Below, one piece after another: positions 1-6,439 of a DNA stretch of 7,510 nucleotides (position 1 is its first letter; each line of letters begins with the position of its first letter). The stretch spans positions 1 through 7,510 of the forward strand of contig JALOOE010000356.1 of the NCBI GenBank assembly GCA_025454565.1, read 5' to 3'. The notes beneath the pieces are model-generated. The model was not told where the DNA came from. It ran no database searches and worked only from the letters and a program-made list of their open reading frames with translations. Position numbers and translations under genes: made by a program. The DNA comes from Anaerolineae bacterium. GTDB lineage: Bacteria > Chloroflexota > Anaerolineae > CG2-30-64-16.

Positions 1-1176
1 GTGCTCGGCCTGGGGACGGTCGCTCTCATCTTTGACCTGGGGCGACGGTATACCGGACACCTGCTCGGAGGTGTGTTAGCAGGTCTGTGGGTCGCCATCT
101 CGCCCACGTTGGTCGCGCACGACCGCTACATGATTCCTGATGGCCCGATGACGTTCTTCACGACGCTGACGCTGTGGGCATCATGGAGAATCCTGGAGCG
201 TGGCCAGACAAGGGATTATGTTCTCGCTGGCATCGCACTCGGTCTGGCAACTGGGACGAAATACAATGTCGTGTTGTTCGCCCTACCAATCGTCCTGGCG
301 CACTTCTTGCGTCTCGGCTGGCGGGGCCTCAAGGAGTGGCGGCTCTATGCGGCGCTGGCGTTGAGCGGCCTTGTCTTCCTGGCAACGACACCCTCCGCCA
401 TCCTGGATTTCTCAACTTTCCTGAATAGCGCCTTCATCGAGGTGCGCCACTATGCAAGTGGCCATGCGGGCAACACCGGGGCTTCGCTGGCGTGGTATGT
501 GAGCTATTTCTGGCAAGCCGAGGGGCCGATACTGGCGTTGGCCGCCGCGGGAATGGCCTGGGGCATCTACCGGCGCTCGAAAGAAACCCTCCTAATCGCC
601 GCGACGATGCTCGGCTACCTCTTCTTTATCAGCGCCTTCGCCGTCCATTCTGAGCGCACCGCGCTGCCTCTCGTGCCGCTCGCCATCTTGTTAGCCGCGG
701 GCTGGGCCGTCGATCTCATCATCCCTGCGCCAGGCGCGCCACACCGCGTTGGCGCAGGGGCAGTCGTCGCACTGCTGGTGATCGTGTCTCTCATCCCGCT
801 GGCCGGCACGGTCAGCGAAGCGGTGCGCCTGACCACGCCGGATGGTCGCGACACAGCGCGCACGTGGATCGAGAGCAACCTGCCGGCAGGCGCGCACGTC
901 GCCATCGAATCGTATTCGCCCTGGATCGACCCGGAGCGATTCGCTGTCAGGAGTTTCTATCGCGTCAACGGTGAATCACCCGCATGGTATGCCGCGCAGG
1001 GCTTCGACTATCTGATCGTCAGTCAACAGATGTTCCATCGCTTCTACGCCGATCCCTCAGAGTTCGCGGAGGACATCGCGCGCTACGAGGCACTCTTCCG
1101 TGCGTTTGAGCTCGTCAAAACGTTCACCGACGGCGGCTATGAGGTGCGAATTTATCGCATACCGCACGCTACTTAG
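1..1176 (+). CDS. PMT/GT39-like membrane glycosyltransferase, probably 5'-truncated by the window
   Basis: The 391 visible residues look like the later part of a polyprenyl-phosphate-dependent glycosyltransferase of the PMT_2/ArnT (GT39/GT83) type, which transfers a sugar from a lipid carrier on the outer face of the membrane. Hydrophobic segments occur at roughly residues 1-12, 22-38, 48-62, 73-98, 108-127, 177-188, 195-213, 219-240 and 250-270. The motif HDRYMIPDGP at residues 40-49 matches the acidic second-loop motif of the family. Residues about 275-391 are a soluble tail of the kind common in these proteins (TARTWIESNLPAGAHVAIES, ending GGYEVRIYRI). The first transmembrane helix and the first acidic-loop motif of the family are absent, and the reading frame is open from base 1, so the GTG at position 1 is probably an internal Val codon and the true start lies upstream. 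Acceptor and donor sugar cannot be told. It ends 19 nt before the next gene and may share its transcript. Confidence 0.8.
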   Translation: MLGLGTVALIFDLGRRYTGHLLGGVLAGLWVAISPTLVAHDRYMIPDGPMTFFTTLTLWASWRILERGQTRDYVLAGIALGLATGTKYNVVLFALPIVLAHFLRLGWRGLKEWRLYAALALSGLVFLATTPSAILDFSTFLNSAFIEVRHYASGHAGNTGASLAWYVSYFWQAEGPILALAAAGMAWGIYRRSKETLLIAATMLGYLFFISAFAVHSERTALPLVPLAILLAAGWAVDLIIPAPGAPHRVGAGAVVALLVIVSLIPLAGTVSEAVRLTTPDGRDTARTWIESNLPAGAHVAIESYSPWIDPERFAVRSFYRVNGESPAWYAAQGFDYLIVSQQMFHRFYADPSEFAEDIARYEALFRAFELVKTFTDGGYEVRIYRIPHAT

Positions 1177-1186
1177 CGATCACATT

Positions 1187-1191
1187 GGGGA
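1187..1191 (+). promoter_or_regulatory. likely ribosome binding site of the gamma-glutamyltransferase gene
   Basis: GGGGA lies 4 nt before the ATG at 1196, inside the 19-nt gap after the glycosyltransferase stop. It is a modest Shine-Dalgarno match. It supports 1196 rather than the longer upstream reading frame that begins within the previous gene. Confidence 0.4.
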
Positions 1192-1195
1192 TGCT

Positions 1196-2836
1196 ATGTC
1201 TGATTTGCCTTTTCTTTCTCGCCGCTCGCCGGTCTACGGACGCCGCGGCATGGTTGCGGCCTCGCAGCCGCTGGCCGTGGCGGCCGGCCTGGAGATCCTG
1301 GCCGCGGGCGGTACGGCCGCCGACGCCGCCGTCGCCACTGCCGCTGCGCTCAACGTCACCGAGCCCGGTTCCACCGGCATCGGCGGCGACTGCTTTGCGC
1401 TCTACTACGAGGCGGCCACGGGCCAGGTGACGGCGCTCAACGGTTCGGGGCGCGCGCCGGCCGCGCTGACGTTGGAGCGGCTCAAGCGCGAAGGTTTCGG
1501 CGTGGGTGGGAGCGGCCTGGTGACCCTACCGCCCTATCATCCCTACACCGTCACCGTGCCGGGCGCCTGCGCCGGCTGGTGCGACATGGTCGAGCGCTTC
1601 GGCCGTATGCCATTACCCATGATCCTTGCCCCTGCCATCCGGCTCGCCGAAGAAGGCTTCCCCGTGGCGCCGATCGCCGCGTATCACTGGAGCCGCGCCG
1701 CCGAGCAGCCATTACGGCAATCACTGGGCGGGCTGGAGTTGACCATCGCCGGCCGCGGTCCCCGTCGGGGCGAGATCTTCCGCAATCCGGGGCTGGCCGG
1801 TACGCTGCAAACCGTGGCGGCAGGCGGCAAGGATGCATTCTACCAGGGAGAAATCGCGGCGGCGATTGCCGAGACGGTGCAAAGGGCCGGCGGTTGCCTG
1901 ACGATCGACGATCTAGCTGCACACCGCAGCACGTGGGAACGGCCGATCAGCGTCACCTACCGGGGCGTACGCGTGTGGGAATGCCCGCCCAACGGCCAAG
2001 GTTTGACCGCATTGCTGGCGCTCAATCTGCTGGAAGGCTTCGATCTGGCCGGACTCGATCCGCTGGCTCCGGAACGCCTGCATTTGAAGATCGAGGCGAT
2101 GCGGCTGGCCTTTGCGGACGCGCGCTGGCACATCGCCGATCCCCAGTTTACCAATGTCCCAATCCACCAATTGCTCTCGAAAGCTTACGCCGCCGACCGC
2201 CGTAAGCTGATCAATCCCAAGCGGGCCACGCTTGACCAACGCCGCGGGACGCCTGTCGCAAGCTCAGACACAGTCTACTTCTGCGTGGTCGATGGCGAAG
2301 GCAACGCCAGCTCGTTCATCAACAGCAACTACATGAGCTTCGGCACCGGCATCGTGCCGAGCGGCTGGGGCTTCGCGCTTCAGAATCGCGGGCACAATTT
2401 CAGCCTGGATCCGGAGCATCCAAACGCCGTGGCGCCGCGCAAACGCCCATACCACACGATCATCCCAGGCATGCTCACCCGCATGGACGGCACGCTGCTC
2501 GGCCCGTTCGGCGTGATGGGCGGCTTCATGCAGCCGCAGGGCCACATGCAAGTGGTTGTCGCCCTGGCCGATGACAAGCTCGATCCGCAGGTGGCCCTCG
2601 ATCGGCCGCGTTTTTGCATCGTTGGCGGCACGGCGGGTGGTGACGTGGGCATCGAGGAGGGCATCCCGCCGCAAACCCTGCGCACCCTCAAGGAGATGGG
2701 ACATCCGGCCCACGCCGTCAGCGGCCACGACCGTTCGCTCTTCGGTCGCGGCCAGATCATCCTGTGCGATTCGGCGACAGGCGTGCTTTGCGCCGGCAGC
2801 GATCCGCGCGCCGATGGCTGTGCGATGGCGTTGTGA
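1196..2836 (+). CDS. ggt: gamma-glutamyltransferase family proenzyme (glutathione hydrolase-like)
   Basis: A 546-residue member of the gamma-glutamyltranspeptidase family, Ntn-hydrolases that cleave themselves into two chains and then hydrolyse or transfer gamma-glutamyl groups, for example from glutathione. The N-terminal family signature is present (GMVAASQPLAVAAGLEIL, then EPGSTGIGGDCFAL), as is LNGSGRAP with R86, the likely substrate-carboxylate-binding Arg region. Autocleavage and the nucleophile are placed at T359 in SSDTVYFCVVD, which aligns with the TTHYSVVD motif of E. coli GGT; the large chain would be 1-358 and the small chain 359-546. NSNYMSFGTGIVPSGWGFALQN follows, as expected. 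The glycine-serine loop of classical GGTs is replaced by MGGFMQPQGHMQVV, typical of the cytosolic YwrD-like branch, so the natural substrate may not be glutathione. There is no signal peptide, so it is probably cytoplasmic. The ATG at 1196 is chosen because the conserved N-terminus begins just after it and GGGGA lies 5 nt upstream. Upstream in-frame codons would overlap the preceding gene. The stop overlaps the next ATG (TGATG). Confidence 0.93.
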   Translation: MSDLPFLSRRSPVYGRRGMVAASQPLAVAAGLEILAAGGTAADAAVATAAALNVTEPGSTGIGGDCFALYYEAATGQVTALNGSGRAPAALTLERLKREGFGVGGSGLVTLPPYHPYTVTVPGACAGWCDMVERFGRMPLPMILAPAIRLAEEGFPVAPIAAYHWSRAAEQPLRQSLGGLELTIAGRGPRRGEIFRNPGLAGTLQTVAAGGKDAFYQGEIAAAIAETVQRAGGCLTIDDLAAHRSTWERPISVTYRGVRVWECPPNGQGLTALLALNLLEGFDLAGLDPLAPERLHLKIEAMRLAFADARWHIADPQFTNVPIHQLLSKAYAADRRKLINPKRATLDQRRGTPVASSDTVYFCVVDGEGNASSFINSNYMSFGTGIVPSGWGFALQNRGHNFSLDPEHPNAVAPRKRPYHTIIPGMLTRMDGTLLGPFGVMGGFMQPQGHMQVVVALADDKLDPQVALDRPRFCIVGGTAGGDVGIEEGIPPQTLRTLKEMGHPAHAVSGHDRSLFGRGQIILCDSATGVLCAGSDPRADGCAMAL

Positions 2837-4047
2837 TGATGGGCGACGGACCAAAGGCGAAAGACGAAAGACCAACACTCCGGCCACCCGAATACGTAAC
2901 ACGCCATACGCAACAGGCCATCCCCACCGCCTTCCTGGAGCGCATGTCCGGTCTGCTTGGCAGCGAATATCCGGCTTTCCTGGCGAGTTACGACGCACCG
3001 ACCGTCGCCGGGCTGCGCGCGAACACACTGAAGATATCGGTCGAAGCGTTCCGGCAAGCGACGCCCTTTCAGCTTGCGCCCGTGCCCTGGTGCCCGACAG
3101 GCTTCATCGCGCCTGAAGAGCAGACACCTGGCAAACATCCGTGGCACGCGTCCGGGCTTTACTACCTCCAGGAGCCGTCGGCGATGGCCGTGGCCGAGCT
3201 GCTCGATCCGCAGCCGGGCGAGCGTGTGCTCGACCTGGCGGCGGCGCCCGGCGGCAAGGCAACGCACATCGCGTCGCTGATGCGCGGCCTGGGCCTGCTG
3301 ATCGCAAACGAGGTGCATCCCAAGCGCGCCTGGGATCTCGCTGAGAATCTGGAGCGTTGGGGGGCGCGCAACGCGGCCATCACCAACGAATCGCCGGAGC
3401 GCCTGGCAGAGCGGTTTGCGGGCTACTTCGACCGCGTCCTTCTGGATGCGCCGTGCTCAGGCGAGGGGATGTTCCGCAAGAGCGAGGCGGCACGGCGGGA
3501 ATGGTCGCCGGCTTTGGTGGCCGGCTGTGCGCAGCGGCAATCCAGCATCCTGGAGCATGCAGCGCGGCTGGCGCGTCCCGGCGGCCGCCTCGTCTACTCG
3601 ACGTGCACCTTCGCGGCAGAGGAGGATGAGGAAGTCATTGCACGGTTTCTGGATGGTCATGACGATTTCGAACTGATCGAGCCAACGTCGCGACCCGGCC
3701 TCTCGCCCGGTCGACCGGACTGGCTCGCCGAGTCTCAGCGTAGGGGCACTGCCGGCAAAGTCGCCCTGACCATCCGCCTGTGGCCGCACACCGGGCCGGG
3801 CGAGGGCCATTTCGTCGCCGTGTTGCAGCGCCAGCCGACGAGTGAACCGGCAGAACAACCGAAGCTCTGGTCGCCAGTTCGACTGCCGCGTCCGGTCGAG
3901 CAGGCGTATCGAGCATTCTGCGCCGACCATCTGGCAAGCGTCCCTGCGACCGAACGCCTGGTTTTCTGCATCCGGGATGGTGGCTGGGCACAATCAAGAA
4001 GGACCGCTTCGAGCCGAGCCACGCGTTGGCGCTTGGGTTGGCGCTGA
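2836..4047 (+). CDS. rsmF: RsmF-like 16S rRNA (cytosine-C5) methyltransferase, catalytic part; C-terminus frameshifted
   Basis: This is the catalytic part of a NOL1/NOP2/Sun-family RNA m5C methyltransferase, which methylates a cytosine of 16S rRNA using S-adenosylmethionine. Family features, numbered from the ATG at 2836: AFLERMSGLLGSEYPAFLASY and LRANTLKIS in the N-terminal domain; the SAM-binding motif LDLAAAPGGKATHIASLM around D133; DAPCSGEGMFRK with C207; and RLVYSTCTFAAEEDEEV with the catalytic C257. All catalytic residues are intact. The ATG overlaps the previous stop (TGATG), which suggests translational coupling, but residues about 5-29 are encoded by heptamer repeats and resemble nothing in the family. 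An internal ATG at 2944 is the only other obvious start and would remove conserved residues. From about residue 376 onward the frame gives a non-family tail (CIRDGGWAQSRRTASS) and stops at 4047, while the true C-terminal sequence continues in another frame to 4241. The gene therefore looks frameshifted. Confidence 0.85.
   Translation: MMGDGPKAKDERPTLRPPEYVTRHTQQAIPTAFLERMSGLLGSEYPAFLASYDAPTVAGLRANTLKISVEAFRQATPFQLAPVPWCPTGFIAPEEQTPGKHPWHASGLYYLQEPSAMAVAELLDPQPGERVLDLAAAPGGKATHIASLMRGLGLLIANEVHPKRAWDLAENLERWGARNAAITNESPERLAERFAGYFDRVLLDAPCSGEGMFRKSEAARREWSPALVAGCAQRQSSILEHAARLARPGGRLVYSTCTFAAEEDEEVIARFLDGHDDFELIEPTSRPGLSPGRPDWLAESQRRGTAGKVALTIRLWPHTGPGEGHFVAVLQRQPTSEPAEQPKLWSPVRLPRPVEQAYRAFCADHLASVPATERLVFCIRDGGWAQSRRTASSRATRWRLGWR
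2849..2919 (+). repeat. two blocks of degenerate heptamer repeats at the ggt/rsmF junction
   Basis: Two adjacent 7-nt-period arrays lie directly after the rsmF start codon. Block one (2849-2876) reads gaccaaa, ggcgaaa, gacgaaa, gaccaac. Block two (2892-2919) reads atacgta, acacgcc, atacgca, acaggcc. The A-rich purine block and the ATACGYA block both differ from the surrounding GC-rich coding sequence. I recall similar strings as dispersed intergenic repeats in Chloroflexota genomes; that is memory, not a search. The arrays contain no stop in the rsmF frame, so they are read as about 25 residues of its N-terminus. Confidence 0.7.
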
Positions 4048-4241
4048 GTGATACGCTCCGCTCCGTGTGCCTGGACGCCGACAGCCTCGACCTCCGAGCA
4101 TACCTTCAGGGGAGCGGGTTCCGCAGTCCTGGTGACGACGGCTGGCTGCTGGTCGCCGTCGAAAGCCACCCGCTCGGCTGGGGGAAGCGGGTGAACGGCA
4201 CGGTGAAAAGTCACTATCCCAAGGGGTTGAGGTGGAATTGA
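3963..4241 (+). pseudogene. rsmF: out-of-frame C-terminal domain of the RsmF-like methyltransferase
   Basis: Translated in the third forward frame, this stretch gives the usual C-terminal part of the RsmF family: HPGWWLGTIKKDRFEPSH, then ALALGLAL, and at the end PLGWGKRVNGTVKSHYPKGL. This matches the conserved ending of the family, which carries the PUA-like RNA-binding region. The upstream catalytic domain is in the first frame, so the two halves are not joined as sequenced. The family normally has about 20 residues between the RLV segment (ending near 3965) and the HPGWW segment. Here they are nearly adjacent, so a deletion of roughly 60-65 bp that is not a multiple of three is the simplest reading; the size is estimated from memory of the family. 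It has no convincing start of its own: the first usable codon is TTG at 4026, without a good ribosome binding site. The stop overlaps the start of the next gene by 10 nt. A sequencing or assembly error remains possible. Confidence 0.82.
4222..4226 (+). promoter_or_regulatory. ribosome binding site of yqeB
   Basis: AGGGG lies 5 nt before the GTG at 4232, inside the final codons of the rsmF reading frame. It supports GTG 4232 as the start and coupling across the 10-nt overlap. Because it lies where ribosomes would finish the intact rsmF frame, the frameshift in rsmF (early stop at 4047) could weaken coupling to yqeB. Confidence 0.55.
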
Positions 4242-5080
4242 GCGGGTCTTTGGTGCTGATCAAGGGGGCCGGCGATCTGGCCAGCGGTGTTGCCGCGCGG
4301 CTGCACCGCTGCGGCTTCGCCGTCGTCATGACCGAGCTGCCGGAACCGTTGATGGTGCGGCGAACCGTGTGCTTCGGCGAGGCAGTGTATGATGGCGAAA
4401 CCGCTGTCGAGGAGATCCGCGCCCGTCGCGTCCCGGATGTCGCCGGGGCGCGGGCCGCGCTTGCCGAGCACGTCATCCCTGTCCTGGTCGATCCGGAGGC
4501 GAGATGCCGAGGCGAGCTTGCCCCGGCAGTCCTGATTGACGGGATCATGGCGAAACGCAACACCGGCACAACCCGCACCGATGCGCCGCGGGTCATCGCG
4601 CTGGGGCCGGGGTTCACGGCCGGAGTCGACTGCCACGCCGTTGTCGAGACCCATCGCGGGCATTGGCTCGGCCGCGTCTACTGGCAGGGGGCGGCGCTGC
4701 CCGACACCGGCGCCCCCGGCGAGATCGGCGGGGCGGCCGTGGCTGGTCGCGTCCTGCGCGCACCATCTGACGGCGTTTTGGAGGCACGCGCGGCTATCGG
4801 TGAGCGGGTGACAATCGGGCAGATCATCGCCACGGTGGCTGGCAGCGAGCGGCTCGCTGGCAGCGAGCGGCTCGCTGGCAGCGAGCGACTCGCCGGTGGC
4901 GAGATCCGCGCCGGCTGCGCTGGCGTGTTGCGCGGGCTGATGCGTACCGGGGCGCGCGTGGCAGCCGGCGTCAAGGTGGGCGACATCGACCCGCGCGCCG
5001 AACGCGCCTATTGTTTCACCATCTCCGACAAATCGCTGGCAGTCGGCGGCGGCGTGCTGGAAGCGATTTTGGCAAGTTGA
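4232..5080 (+). CDS. yqeB: YqeB / EF2563-family selenium-dependent molybdenum hydroxylase system protein
   Basis: A 282-residue protein of the YqeB (EF2563) family, found with the maturation genes of selenium-dependent molybdenum hydroxylases; its biochemical role is not established. The N-terminus LVLIKGAGDLASGVAARLHR is a Rossmann-like glycine motif, followed by PLMVRRTVCFGEAVYDGE, a stretch typical of the family. The middle holds VIALGPGFTAGVDCHAVVET and RGHWLGRVYWQGAALPDTG, both hallmarks. The C-terminal half (APSDGVLEARAAIGERVTIGQIIA... GVLRGLMRTGARVAAGVKVGDIDPR) looks like a lipoyl/biotinyl-type barrel-sandwich fold. Residues 203-220 are three copies of AGSERL, an expansion not expected in the family. 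GTG 4232 is chosen as start because AGGGG is 5 nt upstream and the conserved motif begins a few residues later. The TGA at 5078-5080 overlaps the ATG of the next gene. Its position just before yqeC-mocA supports a job in Mo-cofactor or selenium maturation, probably in the cytoplasm. Confidence 0.9.
   Translation: MELSGSLVLIKGAGDLASGVAARLHRCGFAVVMTELPEPLMVRRTVCFGEAVYDGETAVEEIRARRVPDVAGARAALAEHVIPVLVDPEARCRGELAPAVLIDGIMAKRNTGTTRTDAPRVIALGPGFTAGVDCHAVVETHRGHWLGRVYWQGAALPDTGAPGEIGGAAVAGRVLRAPSDGVLEARAAIGERVTIGQIIATVAGSERLAGSERLAGSERLAGGEIRAGCAGVLRGLMRTGARVAAGVKVGDIDPRAERAYCFTISDKSLAVGGGVLEAILAS
4838..4891 (+). repeat. 18-bp in-frame tandem triplication within yqeB
   Basis: Three head-to-tail copies of gctggcagcgagcggctc lie at 4838-4855, 4856-4873 and 4874-4891; the third differs by one base (g to a, silent for Arg). 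A degenerate fourth copy (GGEIRA) follows at about 4892-4909. The unit is codon-aligned and encodes AGSERL. Its length is a multiple of three, so copy-number change by slippage would lengthen or shorten the protein without breaking it. Confidence 0.95.
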
Positions 5081-6438
5081 TGGAGTGGGTTCCCGTCATG
5101 TTCCTCCCTCACGCCTTCTCTCTCGGTTCCAAGGAAGTGATCGCCCTCTCCGGTGGCGGCGGCAAGACGACGCTCATGTTTCGGCTTGCGACGGAGTTGA
5201 CCGCGGCCGGGCAGCGGGTCGTCACCACGATGACCACCCGGATCTTCGTCTCCCAGATGGCGCAAGCACCGCTCGCTTTCGTGCTGCACGGCGAGGGCGC
5301 GTTGCTGGCGCAACTGCCGGAGGCGTTAGCCGAGCACCGCCATGTGCTGATCGCAGGCGGCACAATGGTCGAACAGGACAAAGCAGAAGGTGTGCCGCCG
5401 GAATTCCTGGATCGCATCGCCGCGCAACCGGCGGTGGATGTCGTGATCGTCGAAGCCGACGGCTCGCGCCGCTTGCCGTTCAAGGCCCCGGCGCAGCATG
5501 AGCCGGTCATCCCGATCGGCACAACCGTGCTCGTGCCGGTCGTCGGTCTCGATGTAGTGGGAAAACCTCTCGTCGCCGGGCAGGTGCACCGGCCCGAGCT
5601 CGTTGCTGCGCTCTCGGGCGCGAAGCTGGGCGATCCGGTCACGCCGGAGATGATGGCGGCGGTGCTGGCGCATCCCGAGGGCGGCGCGAAGGGCTTGCCA
5701 CCCGGCGCCCGGCTCGTGCCGTTCCTCAACAAGGTTGAGGACGAAGCGACGCTGGCGGCAGCGCGACAGATCGCCCGGCGGCTGCTGGCCCATCCGATCG
5801 TGGATCGCGTGATCATCGGCGCGGCGCAGGCGGCCGATCCCGTGATCGAGGTCTGGGGGCGGGTCGGAGCAGTCGTGCTGGCGGCCGGCCAGGGGAGCCG
5901 GTTCGGAGCTTTGAAGCAGGTCTTGCCGTGGCAAGGCGTGCCGCTGGTCGCGCACGTGGCCGGTCAGGCGTTGGCGTGCCCCGATATCGACAGCGTAGTC
6001 GTCACGATCGGGGCCGGTGCAGGCCAGGTGGAGACGGCGCTGGCGGGCCGGCGCGTGGATCTCGTGCCGGTGCCCGATTGGGCTGACGGGCAAAGCCGGA
6101 GCGTGCAGACCGGCCTGGGCGCACTCGCAGGCGCATCTGCCGTCATCTTCCTCCTCGCCGATCAACCCGGCGTCTCGCCCGCGCTGCTTGCAGCGTTGGT
6201 CCGACGCCATCGCGAGACATTGGCGCCGGTCGTTGCGCCGCGCTATCGCGGCCAACGCGGCAACCCGGTGCTCTTCGACCGCGCGACCTTCCCCGAATTC
6301 GCTCGTCTGATCGGGGACGTCGGCGCTCGGCCGATCATTCAGGCGCACCCCGACGAGATTGCCTGGGTGGATTGGCCTACGCCAGAAATCACCCAGGACA
6401 TCGATGTTGCCGGGGATTACCGTCCGGAGCTCGCCTGA
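5080..6438 (+). CDS. fusion of YqeC (selenium cofactor/hydroxylase accessory P-loop protein) and MocA (molybdopterin cytidylyltransferase)
   Basis: A 452-residue two-domain protein. Residues about 1-255 are YqeC: the P-loop SGGGGKTTLMFRLA with K29, TTMTTRIF, and VEADGSRRLPFKAPAQHEPVIP followed by VVGLDVVGKPL and HRPEL, all characteristic of the family proposed to serve selenium-dependent molybdenum hydroxylases. Residues about 262-450 are a MocA/NTP_transf_3 nucleotidyltransferase that would convert molybdopterin plus CTP to the cytosine dinucleotide cofactor of xanthine dehydrogenase-type enzymes: AVVLAAGQGSRFGALKQVLPW, the metal-binding LADQP with D361, GNPVLF at 394-399 and GDVGARPII. The linker is very short, so these are two complete domains in one chain; in E. 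coli they are the separate genes yqeC and ygfJ/mocA. ATG 5080 overlaps the yqeB stop (TGATG). ATG 5098, with GGAG 12 nt upstream, is an alternative that removes six residues. It is the clearest functional partner of yqeB. Confidence 0.9.
   Translation: MEWVPVMFLPHAFSLGSKEVIALSGGGGKTTLMFRLATELTAAGQRVVTTMTTRIFVSQMAQAPLAFVLHGEGALLAQLPEALAEHRHVLIAGGTMVEQDKAEGVPPEFLDRIAAQPAVDVVIVEADGSRRLPFKAPAQHEPVIPIGTTVLVPVVGLDVVGKPLVAGQVHRPELVAALSGAKLGDPVTPEMMAAVLAHPEGGAKGLPPGARLVPFLNKVEDEATLAAARQIARRLLAHPIVDRVIIGAAQAADPVIEVWGRVGAVVLAAGQGSRFGALKQVLPWQGVPLVAHVAGQALACPDIDSVVVTIGAGAGQVETALAGRRVDLVPVPDWADGQSRSVQTGLGALAGASAVIFLLADQPGVSPALLAALVRRHRETLAPVVAPRYRGQRGNPVLFDRATFPEFARLIGDVGARPIIQAHPDEIAWVDWPTPEITQDIDVAGDYRPELA
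6426..6429 (+). promoter_or_regulatory. ribosome binding site of the SAM methyltransferase gene
   Basis: GGAG lies 10 nt before the ATG at 6440, inside the end of the yqeC-mocA gene. It supports 6440 over upstream in-frame codons, and the 1-nt gap to the previous stop suggests re-initiation by the same ribosomes. Confidence 0.45.
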
Positions 6439-6439
6439 G

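Noticed and set aside
1..3. GTG at position 1 as a genuine start codon
   Set aside because: The frame is open to the window edge and the family's first helix and first-loop acidic motif are missing, so the gene most likely begins upstream.
2849..2919. Heptamer arrays considered as a CRISPR or protein-binding iteron array
   Set aside because: The units are 7 nt, contiguous and degenerate, with no spacers, no cas genes and no replication genes nearby.
2264..3318. Overlapping reverse-strand open frames across the ggt/rsmF junction
   Set aside because: They are antisense to two clearly recognised enzymes, give Arg/Ala-rich low-information translations, and cross the heptamer repeats.
4167..4193. 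Perfect 8-bp inverted repeat (cacccgct / agcgggtg) with an 11-nt loop
   Set aside because: It encodes the conserved PLGWGKR motif of the RsmF C-terminus and has no T-run, so it is not taken as a terminator.
4026..4241. Independent small gene starting at TTG 4026
   Set aside because: Its sequence is the standard C-terminal end of RsmF, and matching residues continue upstream of the TTG, so it is a gene fragment rather than a separate gene.
5326..6348. Long reverse-strand open frame of 340 codons opposite yqeC-mocA
   Set aside because: It lies wholly antisense to a well-supported gene, has no recognisable motif, and is the kind of frame expected opposite GC-rich coding sequence.
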